Assembly (NCBI GenBank): GCA_026645575.1
Contig: JAPKMW010000058.1
Span: 6,352 to 70,351 of the forward strand
Direction: 5' to 3'
Length of the DNA: 64,000 nt
Source of the DNA: Caldilineaceae bacterium
GTDB lineage: Bacteria > Chloroflexota > Anaerolineae > Caldilineales > Caldilineaceae
Below, one piece after another: positions 51,540 to 60,599 of the stretch. The position numbers and the translations under genes were made by a program. The notes under the pieces were generated by a model, which worked only from the letters and a program-made list of their open reading frames with translations, was not told the DNA's origin and did not search any database. The number at the start of each line of letters is the position of its first letter. Position 1 is the first letter of the stretch.

Positions 51540-54500
51540 ATGCTGACTCGGAAACTGTTAACCGTTGTGGATCTGCGGGCCGGCGAAGGTTATCTGGTCG
51601 GGTTGATCTTAGGCTACACCTTCTGCTCTTACGCCACTGATCTGCTGATATACACCACTGCCTACACCTTGTTTTTGAATGACTTTGATGCCCAACGTTT
51701 ACCTTACATTTATATTAGCGTCAGTATCTGCACCGTTTTGCTCACCACGTTCTACCTGCGTCTCGGTCAACGGTACACCCTGGCGCGATTATTGGTGGGC
51801 CAATATGCACTTCTCCTGCTGACCATCATTGGCTATCGCGGTGGGCTTGCACTGCCGACCAATCACTGGTTAATCTTTAGCTTGCCGGTTTGGTATGGTG
51901 TGGTCAATATTCTGCTTTATTTGACCTACTGGAATCTCGTAGGTCGCCTTTTTAACCTGCAACAAGGCAAGCGGCTCTTTGGTCTCTTTGGCGCCGGCGT
52001 CCAAATCACGGGTCTGTTCGTTGGCTTTCTGGTGCCTGGGTTGGTCAGATTGCTAGGCGCTCCGAATCTCTTGGTCATTGCCGGATTGACCACCGCTGGC
52101 GCCCTTTGGAGCTTGACCGCCATTGTTAAGCAGAATCCGGCCTTGCAACTGCTGGAAGCGCCAGCAGCGGAGCCAATTGCCCAGGGTGCGAGTGCGCCGC
52201 CATCCCTACTGCGCGACCGGTATGTCCAACTTATTTTTGCGCTCTTTACCTTTTTTGCCCTAGGCACCTACTTTGTCGACAATCTCTTTTACAACCGTGT
52301 GGAGAGCTACTTTACCGATACGACCCAAATGGCGGCCTTTTTAGGCATGTTTAACGGGGTGAACAGTGGACTGAGTCTGATCGTTCAACTCTGGCTGGCC
52401 AACCGCTTGCTCAATCGGTATGGTGTGCGTGCCGCTGTCGTGCTGACGCCGCTCCTGCTCACCATCGGGACGCTGCTCTTCATTCTGACGGGGACAATGC
52501 TGGGGATGACGCCGGCGCTTTTCTGGCTGGCGGCGCTCCTGAATTTAATTGTGCTGGTGATGAACGATACCGATAATACGGCGGCCAACCTACTTTATCA
52601 GCCCTTACCGGCGGCGCTGCGCACCCGTCTACAAACGCTGGCGGACGGCATCTTCTCCCCCAGTGCGGTCGGGCTAGCCGGTGTCATTTTACTGGTTCTG
52701 ACTAACTTTCTTCATCTGGGTGTATTGCAACTCGCCTCGCTTCTGCTGTTTATTCTGCTAGGGTGGACGCTGGCCGGCATGGCCTTGGGGCGCGGCTACG
52801 GACAACGGGTGCAGCAGGCGCTACGCCAGCGGCTGATCCAGGGTCAGCACACCTTTACCCCCGATCACAATAGCCTGACAATTATTCGGCAGAACCTGAG
52901 CAACCCGCAACCGGGCGCAGCGCTCTATGCCCTGGATCTGCTGGCCGTTGCGGATAGCCGCGCCTTGGCCCAAGCCTTGCCGCAACTCCTGGACCATCCG
53001 AGCGCACCGGTGCGGCTGGAAGCCTTGCGCCGTCTGGAACGGGTCGGGGATGAGGATGCGCTACCGTTGCTACGCCATCGCCTGGCGACCGACACCGATC
53101 CCGCTGTGCGTCGTGCCGCCTTACGTACCTTGGCGACGCTTGGCGGCGCCACCCATTTGGATGAATTGGCGGGGTATCTCCACGCACCGGATCGCCATCT
53201 GCGCCAAAATGTGCTGGTGGGGCTGTTGCGCAGCGGCGATCTCGATGCGATCCTGGCCGTTGGGGAGACGCTGGGACGATTGATTGTTTCACCCGATCGG
53301 GCGGAACGGTTGTTGGCGGCGCGCGTGCTTGGCGAAAGTGGCGTCACCAGTTTCTACCGCCCTTTGTTGACCTTGATCCACGACGCCGATCTGTCCGTAC
53401 AGCGCGCGGCGCTGCTTGCGGCCGGCAAGCTACAACAGCCCAAGTTGTGGCCGACCATTCTGGCGGCGCTGCGCGAACCAAAGAGCCGCGCGGCGGCTTA
53501 CCGGGCGCTGCTGAGTGGTGGAGAAGCGGCCCTACCCTATCTCAAGCTGGCGTTGGCTGATTCCAACCATAGCGCACCGTTGCCCACGTACCAGGAGCGC
53601 CGCTTTTGTGTTGAGGTGGTGCGCCTGGTTGGCCGAATTGGGAAGCAAGAAGCAAGCGCGAGTCTGTTGCCGTTGCTGACCTACCCGGATCGCGCCGTGC
53701 GCACCCAGCTTTTGCACACCTTACAGCAGCGCGGCTATCAGGCAACCGCCGCAACACGCCCGCTCATCGAAGCGCAACTGCAGGCGGAACTGGCCCACGC
53801 CGCCTGGACCCTGGCCGGGGTAATTGACTTGCAACAGGAAGGTGACGCCCTTGCCGTCGATCTAGTGCGGAGTGCATTGACGAACAGCTTGACCCAACAG
53901 CGGGTGCGCCTCTTCTTTTGGCTAACGTTGCTCTATGACAATCCTGCATTGGCGCGGGCGCGCGACCTTTTTGGGGTCGGCCAAGGCTATTACCGCCAGC
54001 TTTCCGAAGAGCAGCGGGCTTATGCGCTCGAAACGCTCGATCTGGTTGTCGCCAAAGCGATTACCCGCCATCTGCTCCCCTTGCTCGATGACTTGCCGCC
54101 GGCGCAACAATATGCCCGCCTAGCCGGCGCTTTCCCACAACCGGCGCTGGCTTATCGGCAACGGTTACAAACCATCTTCACCAGTGACGCAGCATGGGTC
54201 GATCCTTGGCTACGCGCCGTGGCGCTCTATAGCGCCGTCACCATGACCGATGCCACCGATACCGTCGCGCGTGCGCTGGAAGATGCGACCACCAACCTGT
54301 GTGCAACCGCTGATCCGTTACTTTGTGAAACAGCAACGTGGGCGCAGCGCCGCTTGGCTGTGACCACCACACCTAACCAGCCGGCCAAACCGGTCGATCA
54401 GGGAGAGACAACAATGCTACTGACCATTGAAAAAGTGATGATCTTGAAAACTGTTGATATTTTTGCTGATACGCCCGACGAGATTTTGGTCGAGGTAGCG

Positions 54501-54869
54501 ATGTTGCTCAAAGAGACAACACTGCCCGCCGGCATGGTGATCTTTGAGAAGGGCGCGCCAGGTGACAGCATGTATCTCATCGTCGAAGGGGCGGTGGAAG
54601 CGTATGATGGCGCCCATGTCTTCACGCGCATGGGCGCCCGCGAAGTCTTTGGCGAAATGGCGCTGCTGGATGGCGAACCGCGCACCGCCTCGATCCGCAC
54701 CACCCAACCTACCCAACTCCTGCGTCTGGAACAAGAGCCATTTTATGAGCTGATGGATGACCGAATCGAAATTGCCAGGGGTATTATCCATGTGCTGTTA
54801 CAGCGGTTACGCTTGCGCACAAATGATGTACATCGCTTGCAGGCACAAGTGGATGAAATGGCGTCGTAA
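51540..54869 (+). CDS. NTT-like membrane transporter with HEAT repeats and a fused cyclic-nucleotide-binding domain
   Basis: 1109 residues from the ATG at 51540 (no strong Shine-Dalgarno). Residues 1-430 are a multi-pass domain resembling the ADP/ATP-carrier-like NTT (Npt1/Npt2) branch: DAQRLPYIYISVSICTVLL, LYLTYWNLVGRLF, GLFGAGVQITGL. Residues 440-940 are HEAT repeats (HPSAPVRLEALRRLERVGD, DPAVRRAALRTLATLG). Residues 959-1109 form a cNMP-binding domain with an intact phosphate-binding cassette FGEMALLDGEPRTAS. Met959 follows AGGGAGAG, so a separate 151-residue product could also be made. Probably a nucleotide-related transporter gated by cAMP or cGMP. The substrate is inferred only from fold. 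Confidence 0.85.
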   Translation: MLTRKLLTVVDLRAGEGYLVGLILGYTFCSYATDLLIYTTAYTLFLNDFDAQRLPYIYISVSICTVLLTTFYLRLGQRYTLARLLVGQYALLLLTIIGYRGGLALPTNHWLIFSLPVWYGVVNILLYLTYWNLVGRLFNLQQGKRLFGLFGAGVQITGLFVGFLVPGLVRLLGAPNLLVIAGLTTAGALWSLTAIVKQNPALQLLEAPAAEPIAQGASAPPSLLRDRYVQLIFALFTFFALGTYFVDNLFYNRVESYFTDTTQMAAFLGMFNGVNSGLSLIVQLWLANRLLNRYGVRAAVVLTPLLLTIGTLLFILTGTMLGMTPALFWLAALLNLIVLVMNDTDNTAANLLYQPLPAALRTRLQTLADGIFSPSAVGLAGVILLVLTNFLHLGVLQLASLLLFILLGWTLAGMALGRGYGQRVQQALRQRLIQGQHTFTPDHNSLTIIRQNLSNPQPGAALYALDLLAVADSRALAQALPQLLDHPSAPVRLEALRRLERVGDEDALPLLRHRLATDTDPAVRRAALRTLATLGGATHLDELAGYLHAPDRHLRQNVLVGLLRSGDLDAILAVGETLGRLIVSPDRAERLLAARVLGESGVTSFYRPLLTLIHDADLSVQRAALLAAGKLQQPKLWPTILAALREPKSRAAAYRALLSGGEAALPYLKLALADSNHSAPLPTYQERRFCVEVVRLVGRIGKQEASASLLPLLTYPDRAVRTQLLHTLQQRGYQATAATRPLIEAQLQAELAHAAWTLAGVIDLQQEGDALAVDLVRSALTNSLTQQRVRLFFWLTLLYDNPALARARDLFGVGQGYYRQLSEEQRAYALETLDLVVAKAITRHLLPLLDDLPPAQQYARLAGAFPQPALAYRQRLQTIFTSDAAWVDPWLRAVALYSAVTMTDATDTVARALEDATTNLCATADPLLCETATWAQRRLAVTTTPNQPAKPVDQGETTMLLTIEKVMILKTVDIFADTPDEILVEVAMLLKETTLPAGMVIFEKGAPGDSMYLIVEGAVEAYDGAHVFTRMGAREVFGEMALLDGEPRTASIRTTQPTQLLRLEQEPFYELMDDRIEIARGIIHVLLQRLRLRTNDVHRLQAQVDEMAS

Positions 54870-54907
54870 CCATAAGCAAGCCCATAACCAGCCTCACAGA
54901 GGCAGTG

Positions 54908-57900
54908 CTATTCCTGTAACGCCACGTCAATCGCTTGCTCCAGGGTCAACGCTTGTCCAGTCACCCACGCTGTCGTAGCCACATCGCCGAGCGCTTCCCG
55001 CACCGGGGCCAGGGTGTTATCCAATTGGCTTTGTTCCGTAGGCGAGAGGGGGGTGTTCAGGGCGGTGCGCAATGTAGCCGCGGCGGCGACCAACTGGAGC
55101 GCGCGCACGCCTTCCTGTTGTAGCGCCAGCAATTGACCGATATTTTCCAACAGATAGGCCAACATCCAGCGGTCACCCAGGTCGCGGTTGATCTGCAAGC
55201 TCTCCTGGTAGAGCGGGTAGGCGGCGGCGTATTGCTGTTGACCGCGCAGCGCATTACCCAGATTGACCAGCGCATTGCCCAACGACCATTTATCACCGAT
55301 CTCGCGCTGGGTCGTCACCGCTTCGGCCAGATAGGTGTGCGCCTGGTCATAATCTTGTTGCAGCAGCGCCAGTTCACCCAGGTTGTTGAGCGAGTTGGCG
55401 ACGCCCCATTTGTCCCCCAGTTGCCGCCGGATGACCAGACTCTCGGCAAAGAGCGCGCTCGCCTCGGTAAAGTTGCCCTGGTTGGCCGCCATGATCGCCA
55501 TGTTGTTTAGCACCTTGGCAATGTTGGGCTGGTCGTCTAACTGGCGGCGGATGCGCAAGCTTTGGGTATAGAAGGTCTGCGCCGCCCCATAGTTCCCCTG
55601 GTAGAGCGCTAGTGTACCCGTACAGACCAAGGCTTTGGCGACGCCCGCCTGATCACCCATCTGCTCGGCGACCTGTTGCGCCGCGGTAAAATAGGTCGCG
55701 GCTTCGTCATAGCGGCTCTGTTTGCGGCCCAGGTCCCCCAGCGCAATTTGACACTGGGCTTGCAAGCGCTGATCGCCCTGCGCTTCGGCCACCGCAAGCG
55801 CAGCATGAAAGCGTAGATCGGCCTGATTGTAATCGCCGATGGTATCGAAAATCTCCCCCAGGCGTAAAAGAATTTCCCCCTGTTCCACATCGGTCAAAAG
55901 GGGTAGAAGCTGTTCAAAGTAGTCAATCGCCGCGCTGTTGGCATAGTTGGCCTGTGCGGCTTCCCCGGCTCGGCGCAGATAGTGGCGTTGCTTTTCCTGA
56001 TTGGTGCTACGGGCGTAGTGATAGGCCAACAGATCAAGATATTGTTCCAGCGTGTCGGGGTAGCTTCGTTCAATGAAGGCGCCGATCTGCTCATGCAAGA
56101 CGGCTTTTAAGGCGTGCGGCAAACTTTCGTAGGTGACGCCCTGGGTGATCACCTGGCGGAAGAGGTAGGCCAATTCAGGTGTATTTGGCTCCGGCAACGT
56201 CAATTCTTGTTGGTAGAGCGTTTCCAGGTCGGCGTGAACACGGGTGGGGGCGCCCAATTCAGGGTAGACGCCATAGAGCCAGGCGGCACGGAAAATACGC
56301 CCGATGACACTCGCCACCTTGACCGTAATTTTCTGGCTTTCACTCAACTGGTCAATCAAGCTGAGAACCAAGCGTTGCAGACTGTCCGGCAACTCGACTT
56401 GCTCCAGGGCGGCATCATCCTGAAAATCGACCCCGCGATAGTGCAGATAGGTGATCAACTCTTCCAAATAGAAGGGGTTGCCCTCCGCTTGAGCGGTTAA
56501 TCGTGCGATCAGGGTCGGTGGGATGGTCGCCGTTGTTCCCAGCAATTGGGCAACTTTCAGGCTAATAAATTGCGCAGCCTCTTCCGCCGTCAGGGGCGCG
56601 CAGAGAATTTCGCTGTAGTGGGGCAGGGTGCGCGCCCGCATGGCCCGTTCACGGGTCTCCTCCTGTGGTCGATAGGTCGTGACAAGCAGTAGCGGCAGAT
56701 CAGTCATCGTGACGGCGATGGCTTCCAAGAGGTCATACGAAAGCGCATCGAGCCACTGACCAGCCTCCAGCACCAACATCAACGGCGCCCGCCGCGTTTC
56801 CGCCCGCAAGCAATCGAGCAACAGGGCCTCCAGCAGCGTTTTACGCAGTTTGGCATCGAGTGACTGTGTCACCGTATTATCGGGAATTTCAATATTGAGG
56901 ACAGCGCCCAGTAAAGGCAGACGAGCGACCCCGTCGGGGTTGCTCGCCCGGATCTTACTCTGTAATACCGTAATCTGGCGGGTGACCGGCCACTCGGCGT
57001 CGATTCCCCACAGACCCCGCCAGATCGGCTGCCAGACCAGATAACTGCTGTTGATGCCGTAGGATTCACATTCGCCGCCATAGACCGTAAACCCGGCGTC
57101 CGTCGCCAGCCCGATGATTTCCGCCAACAAGCGCGACTTCCCCAACCCGGCCTCCCCCACCAGGCTGAGAATCTGGCCGTGACCATGCCGCGCCACTGCA
57201 ATCTTCTGGGCGGCCGTTGCCAACTCCGCTTGTCGCCCGACCATCGGCAGCGTGTAGACCGGCTTGGTCAGCGCAAAGCTTTGCGTCCGCTGCAGATCGA
57301 TAAGCGCAAAGATGACCACTGGCTCACTTTTACCTTTGACCCGGATGGGCGCCAACTCTTCTAGAACAAAGCCCTTGCCAATCGACTGTTGCGCTGCCTG
57401 GCTGACCAGAATCTGGCCCGGTTTGGCCGCCATCATCAAGCGGGCGGCCATGTTCACCTCGTCGCCCAACACGCCGTAGGTGCGATGGTGGGTTCCGCCA
57501 TAGGCGCCGGCGCGCATCCGCCCCTGGCTGATACCAATCTGCACCTGGCCGATATAGCTCATCTCCTCTGGTTGGTTGCGGAGCGCCAGGGCAGTGGCGG
57601 CGGCCCGTTCGGCATTGTCTTCGTGAGCCACCGGCGCGCCAAAGTTGATATAGAGATAGCTGCCCTTGTCGCCGATGTTGAGGTCGATCAAGGTGCCTTC
57701 ATAGCGGGCGACCGTTGCCAACACCCAGCGCATGTAGGCATCTAACTTGGCGCCGGCGGCTTCGTCGTTGTCATAGTCCAGACCGCCAAAGCGCAAAAAG
57801 AAGGAGACCGTGGGACGCAACTCGGCCAGGAAGTTGCCCAGCCCCCGATGCAGCCGTTCGTAAACTTGGGGCAGTAGCCAGGGCTGGATCTGTTCGGGGC

Positions 57901-58582
57901 GCAGGGCATAGGCTGGTAGGGTCGGCCACGGATTGGGCGCGACCGGTTGGTGCAAGCCGGTGACGACACCAACGGTTTGGTCATAACCGGCGTCATAGCG
58001 TCGTTCGTTCACGATCACGACATTCCCCAACGCGGCCAAGGTCGCCTCGTCAACCACTGTTTCGCCCCGTTTGGCCTGGTGTTCGGCATTGGCCAGCCGC
58101 ACCAACGTGGCGCCGGCCAGCACGTCGATCACTCGCACTCCTGGTTCGCCCACCAAAAAGCGGCGCACCGGCCCGGCTGCCACCGCCGCCTTCATCGCCA
58201 GTGTCATGGTGCTGCCAGTGGGGGTGGTGATCGCGGCAAATTGTTGCATGGCGCTCTGCATGGCCAAGGCACAAGCCGTGGCGCGCAGACCGTTGTCACC
58301 ATCCAACCAACAAGTGATGGCGTCGCCGGCAAAGGCAATCACGCTACCACCATAGCGATGCAGCTCATCGATCACAGCGTCGTAGACGAGATTGAGATAA
58401 CGGGTTAACTCTTCCGCCCCGCGCTGCGGCCCCAACTCGCGCACCAGCGTCTCGGTGAGCGGCGTAAAGCCGGAAATATCGGCAAAGAGCGCGGCGCCGG
58501 TCGTGCGGTCGGGCAGATCGCGCCCCAGGGTCAGGGCGTGACGGCGATCCATGGCTAGGTAAACGTTTGGACTATCTATCAT
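54908..58582 (-). CDS. Soluble-adenylyl-cyclase-like class III cyclase with STAND ATPase and TPR
   Basis: 1224 residues from the ATG at 58582; the longer frame to 58729 is encoded by a palindrome. Two cyclase domains occur. C1 (about 25-190) has both metal Asp residues (LFADISGFTPL, FAGDAITCW) but no Asn/Arg pair. C2 (about 255-420) lacks the first Asp (FFLRFGGLDY) but has DKGSYLYINFG and GDEVNMAARLM, the Lys and Asn/Arg of the ATP site. Together they form one active site, as in ADCY10. A P-loop NTPase follows (GEAGLGKS; Walker B reads VLEAGQW, where Asp is Ala), then about 12 TPRs. Probably makes cAMP in response to a regulator of the ATPase/TPR part. Confidence 0.9.
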   Translation of the reverse strand: MIDSPNVYLAMDRRHALTLGRDLPDRTTGAALFADISGFTPLTETLVRELGPQRGAEELTRYLNLVYDAVIDELHRYGGSVIAFAGDAITCWLDGDNGLRATACALAMQSAMQQFAAITTPTGSTMTLAMKAAVAAGPVRRFLVGEPGVRVIDVLAGATLVRLANAEHQAKRGETVVDEATLAALGNVVIVNERRYDAGYDQTVGVVTGLHQPVAPNPWPTLPAYALRPEQIQPWLLPQVYERLHRGLGNFLAELRPTVSFFLRFGGLDYDNDEAAGAKLDAYMRWVLATVARYEGTLIDLNIGDKGSYLYINFGAPVAHEDNAERAAATALALRNQPEEMSYIGQVQIGISQGRMRAGAYGGTHHRTYGVLGDEVNMAARLMMAAKPGQILVSQAAQQSIGKGFVLEELAPIRVKGKSEPVVIFALIDLQRTQSFALTKPVYTLPMVGRQAELATAAQKIAVARHGHGQILSLVGEAGLGKSRLLAEIIGLATDAGFTVYGGECESYGINSSYLVWQPIWRGLWGIDAEWPVTRQITVLQSKIRASNPDGVARLPLLGAVLNIEIPDNTVTQSLDAKLRKTLLEALLLDCLRAETRRAPLMLVLEAGQWLDALSYDLLEAIAVTMTDLPLLLVTTYRPQEETRERAMRARTLPHYSEILCAPLTAEEAAQFISLKVAQLLGTTATIPPTLIARLTAQAEGNPFYLEELITYLHYRGVDFQDDAALEQVELPDSLQRLVLSLIDQLSESQKITVKVASVIGRIFRAAWLYGVYPELGAPTRVHADLETLYQQELTLPEPNTPELAYLFRQVITQGVTYESLPHALKAVLHEQIGAFIERSYPDTLEQYLDLLAYHYARSTNQEKQRHYLRRAGEAAQANYANSAAIDYFEQLLPLLTDVEQGEILLRLGEIFDTIGDYNQADLRFHAALAVAEAQGDQRLQAQCQIALGDLGRKQSRYDEAATYFTAAQQVAEQMGDQAGVAKALVCTGTLALYQGNYGAAQTFYTQSLRIRRQLDDQPNIAKVLNNMAIMAANQGNFTEASALFAESLVIRRQLGDKWGVANSLNNLGELALLQQDYDQAHTYLAEAVTTQREIGDKWSLGNALVNLGNALRGQQQYAAAYPLYQESLQINRDLGDRWMLAYLLENIGQLLALQQEGVRALQLVAAAATLRTALNTPLSPTEQSQLDNTLAPVREALGDVATTAWVTGQALTLEQAIDVALQE

Positions 58583-58639
58583 AGCTTTAGTAACGTAAAT
58601 TGATTGGTGGTGTAAGCTGATCGGTGGCGTTAGTTGGTC

Positions 58640-58690
58640 AGTTGAGTCGTTGGTTTCGCCTTCAAGGGGCGCCCGCTCAACCAGCGCATC
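58640..58690. repeat. Palindrome family B, degenerate copy
   Basis: CGTTGGTTTCGCCTTCAAGG and CGCCCGCTCAACCAGCGC match the 51422-51492 element, including its long loop, but the outer arms have diverged. It lies in the 215-bp divergent region between the cyclase and HD genes. That region ends with AT-rich sequence where both promoters are expected. Confidence 0.55.
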
Positions 58691-58797
58691 AATCGACCGA
58701 TAAAGGTTATTATTTTTGCGCTTAGTCAATATATAATGGCGCTAGCTCTATAGCTCTATCATAATAATGACTTCACGCTAATTGCGCAATCTGTGTA

Positions 58798-60531
58798 ATG
58801 GGAAAAACAATGTTTCTGGACTCCTATCTGTCAGCCGGTCTGCGGACCCGCATTGAAGAACGATTTTACGCCAGGGTAAATGAACAGGCGCGCTTGGCTG
58901 TTTTGTTGCATGACCCGGCCTTCCAAACTGCGCCGGAACGGCATGTCGGCCTCTTTTCCGATCATGGCGTTGTCCATGTACGCGATGTTGCCCAGCAGAT
59001 CCTGACGGTGTTGGATCGTGTGCATGGTGTGTTGATTCCACGGCGCTCACCTGAACGCTTTCGCTTGATGCAAGGAGTTGGCGTGCTGCTGGCCTATTTC
59101 CATGACATTGGCATGGCGGACACTTCTGCCTTTGGTCGCGCCATACACCCAGAATTTGCCGCGCAGGCGCTCTTTCGCCCAGAGAATGATGCCTTAATTG
59201 AGGCGATCTGGCAAGAGAACAGTGGTGGGCTGACCGCCTGGTTGACCCAGTGGTGTGCGGCCGGTTACTTACCGGGGCCGCCCCAGGTCCGATTACGCGA
59301 GTTGTTAGCGCTGACCGTTTGTCACAGCAAGAGTAAAGCGCCTGTTACCGTTCTGAACGATCGTCAGCGCTTACGGGCGTTGCTGTTGAGGGTGATCGGC
59401 GTCGATCTGCCGACCCTGTACGCACAACAGCGGCAGACCATGACACAAGCAGCCCCCGCCTTCACAGTCGATCTGCGGCGCTATTACCCCGCCTTTCCGA
59501 CCGATGCCTTCTCGTGGTTGCTCTCCTGTCAACCGGAAGTGATGGCCTTTGTTGATGATCTGATCGACACCGTGCGCGCGCTGCGCTGTGCTGATGCGCT
59601 CCGCCAACGGGGCACGGTACTGCGCACCTCTGGCGGCTACGAAATCTTTATGGACCAAACGTCGGCGCGTGCAGTTGTCGCACTGACCATGCCGGAGAAT
59701 CAGCTCTTCTTTTTGGAGATCAACGACCCGATCAGCGCTGGTGAGGCGAATATTGCCGGCAGCGAATTGGATGGCGCCTGTGACCTCCGGATTGCCTTTC
59801 ATCGCGGCCACTTTACCAATCCCGGCGCCATGGACTATGCGGTAGCCTGTGCCGCGCACATTGTTGATGATATTCAACAGGATGTGATCGGCAGCTTTGT
59901 TCGCCCGGTTGATGACCCCACGACCGCCAACATTAAACCCACAGACATTAAACCCGCTTCCGCCATCCGCATTCTCCTTGAAGAGACTGATGATCAGATC
60001 GACTTTGTCGAACGGGTGTATGCACACCTCTGTCAACGGGAGCCGGCGCTGACCGAGAAAGTGCAGATTGCCCCCTCCTTGCAACAGGCGCCGGCTGTGG
60101 AGCGAACACGCTACCTGGCCGCACCGCCACTAGCCTGGACGCCAGCCGAATGCCAGTCCTTTCTAGCGCAGGTGGCGACCACTGGTTATCGCACCGAAAC
60201 CATCGACCTGACCCACGCCTTCGACCATGTCAAGTTGATCACGCTGGCTGCCGGGGAGATGCTTGTCGAAAGCGGTGCGCCGGCGGTCTTTGTCTATGTG
60301 CCGCTCCAGCCGGGGTTGCGCATCTTTCCGCTGGGCGGCTACACAGCCTTGCCGGCGCAACCGTGGATGCCGCTGGGCGTAACCGGCGTCATTCGCGGCG
60401 CCGGTCGCAACGCCACCATTCGCGCTGAAGCGGCTGTCCAACTGATCGTAATCCCCAAAATGATCTACCTCAAATACTGGCATCGCCCCTATACACTGCC
60501 GTCGTTTCTGGCTCATATGAACAACAATTAA
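58798..60531 (+). CDS. HD-domain phosphohydrolase with C-terminal cNMP-like domain
   Basis: 577 residues. The N-terminal half contains an HD-type metal site: SDHGVVHVRDVAQQIL (His56, His60), YFHDIGM (His102-Asp103), IHPEF (His117) and VCHSKSKAP (His176). Residues 250-400 form a mixed region of unknown fold. The last 115 residues (ITLAAGEMLVESGAPAVFVYVPLQPG and onward to IRAEAAVQLIVIPKMIY) look like a cNMP/cupin-type beta-roll, but the Arg-containing phosphate cassette is not clear. HD enzymes hydrolyse nucleotides, including cyclic or signalling ones. Divergent from the cyclase gene, it could degrade or sense the same messenger. The substrate is inferred. Confidence 0.7.
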   Translation: MGKTMFLDSYLSAGLRTRIEERFYARVNEQARLAVLLHDPAFQTAPERHVGLFSDHGVVHVRDVAQQILTVLDRVHGVLIPRRSPERFRLMQGVGVLLAYFHDIGMADTSAFGRAIHPEFAAQALFRPENDALIEAIWQENSGGLTAWLTQWCAAGYLPGPPQVRLRELLALTVCHSKSKAPVTVLNDRQRLRALLLRVIGVDLPTLYAQQRQTMTQAAPAFTVDLRRYYPAFPTDAFSWLLSCQPEVMAFVDDLIDTVRALRCADALRQRGTVLRTSGGYEIFMDQTSARAVVALTMPENQLFFLEINDPISAGEANIAGSELDGACDLRIAFHRGHFTNPGAMDYAVACAAHIVDDIQQDVIGSFVRPVDDPTTANIKPTDIKPASAIRILLEETDDQIDFVERVYAHLCQREPALTEKVQIAPSLQQAPAVERTRYLAAPPLAWTPAECQSFLAQVATTGYRTETIDLTHAFDHVKLITLAAGEMLVESGAPAVFVYVPLQPGLRIFPLGGYTALPAQPWMPLGVTGVIRGAGRNATIRAEAAVQLIVIPKMIYLKYWHRPYTLPSFLAHMNNN

Positions 60532-60599
60532 CCGGCTTGATGCAAGTCCGTGACTCACCCAAGCCGGTTACGAGTCACGGACTTGCATCAAGCCGGTTA
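60529..60599. repeat. 28-bp perfect palindrome overlapping two stop codons
   Basis: Arms 60529-60556 and 60572-60599, loop 15 nt. The left arm begins with the TAA of the HD gene. The right arm encodes the last residues (NRLDASP) and stop of the convergent transporter gene. The sequence shares GTCCGTGACT with family A but is otherwise distinct. Confidence 0.85.
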
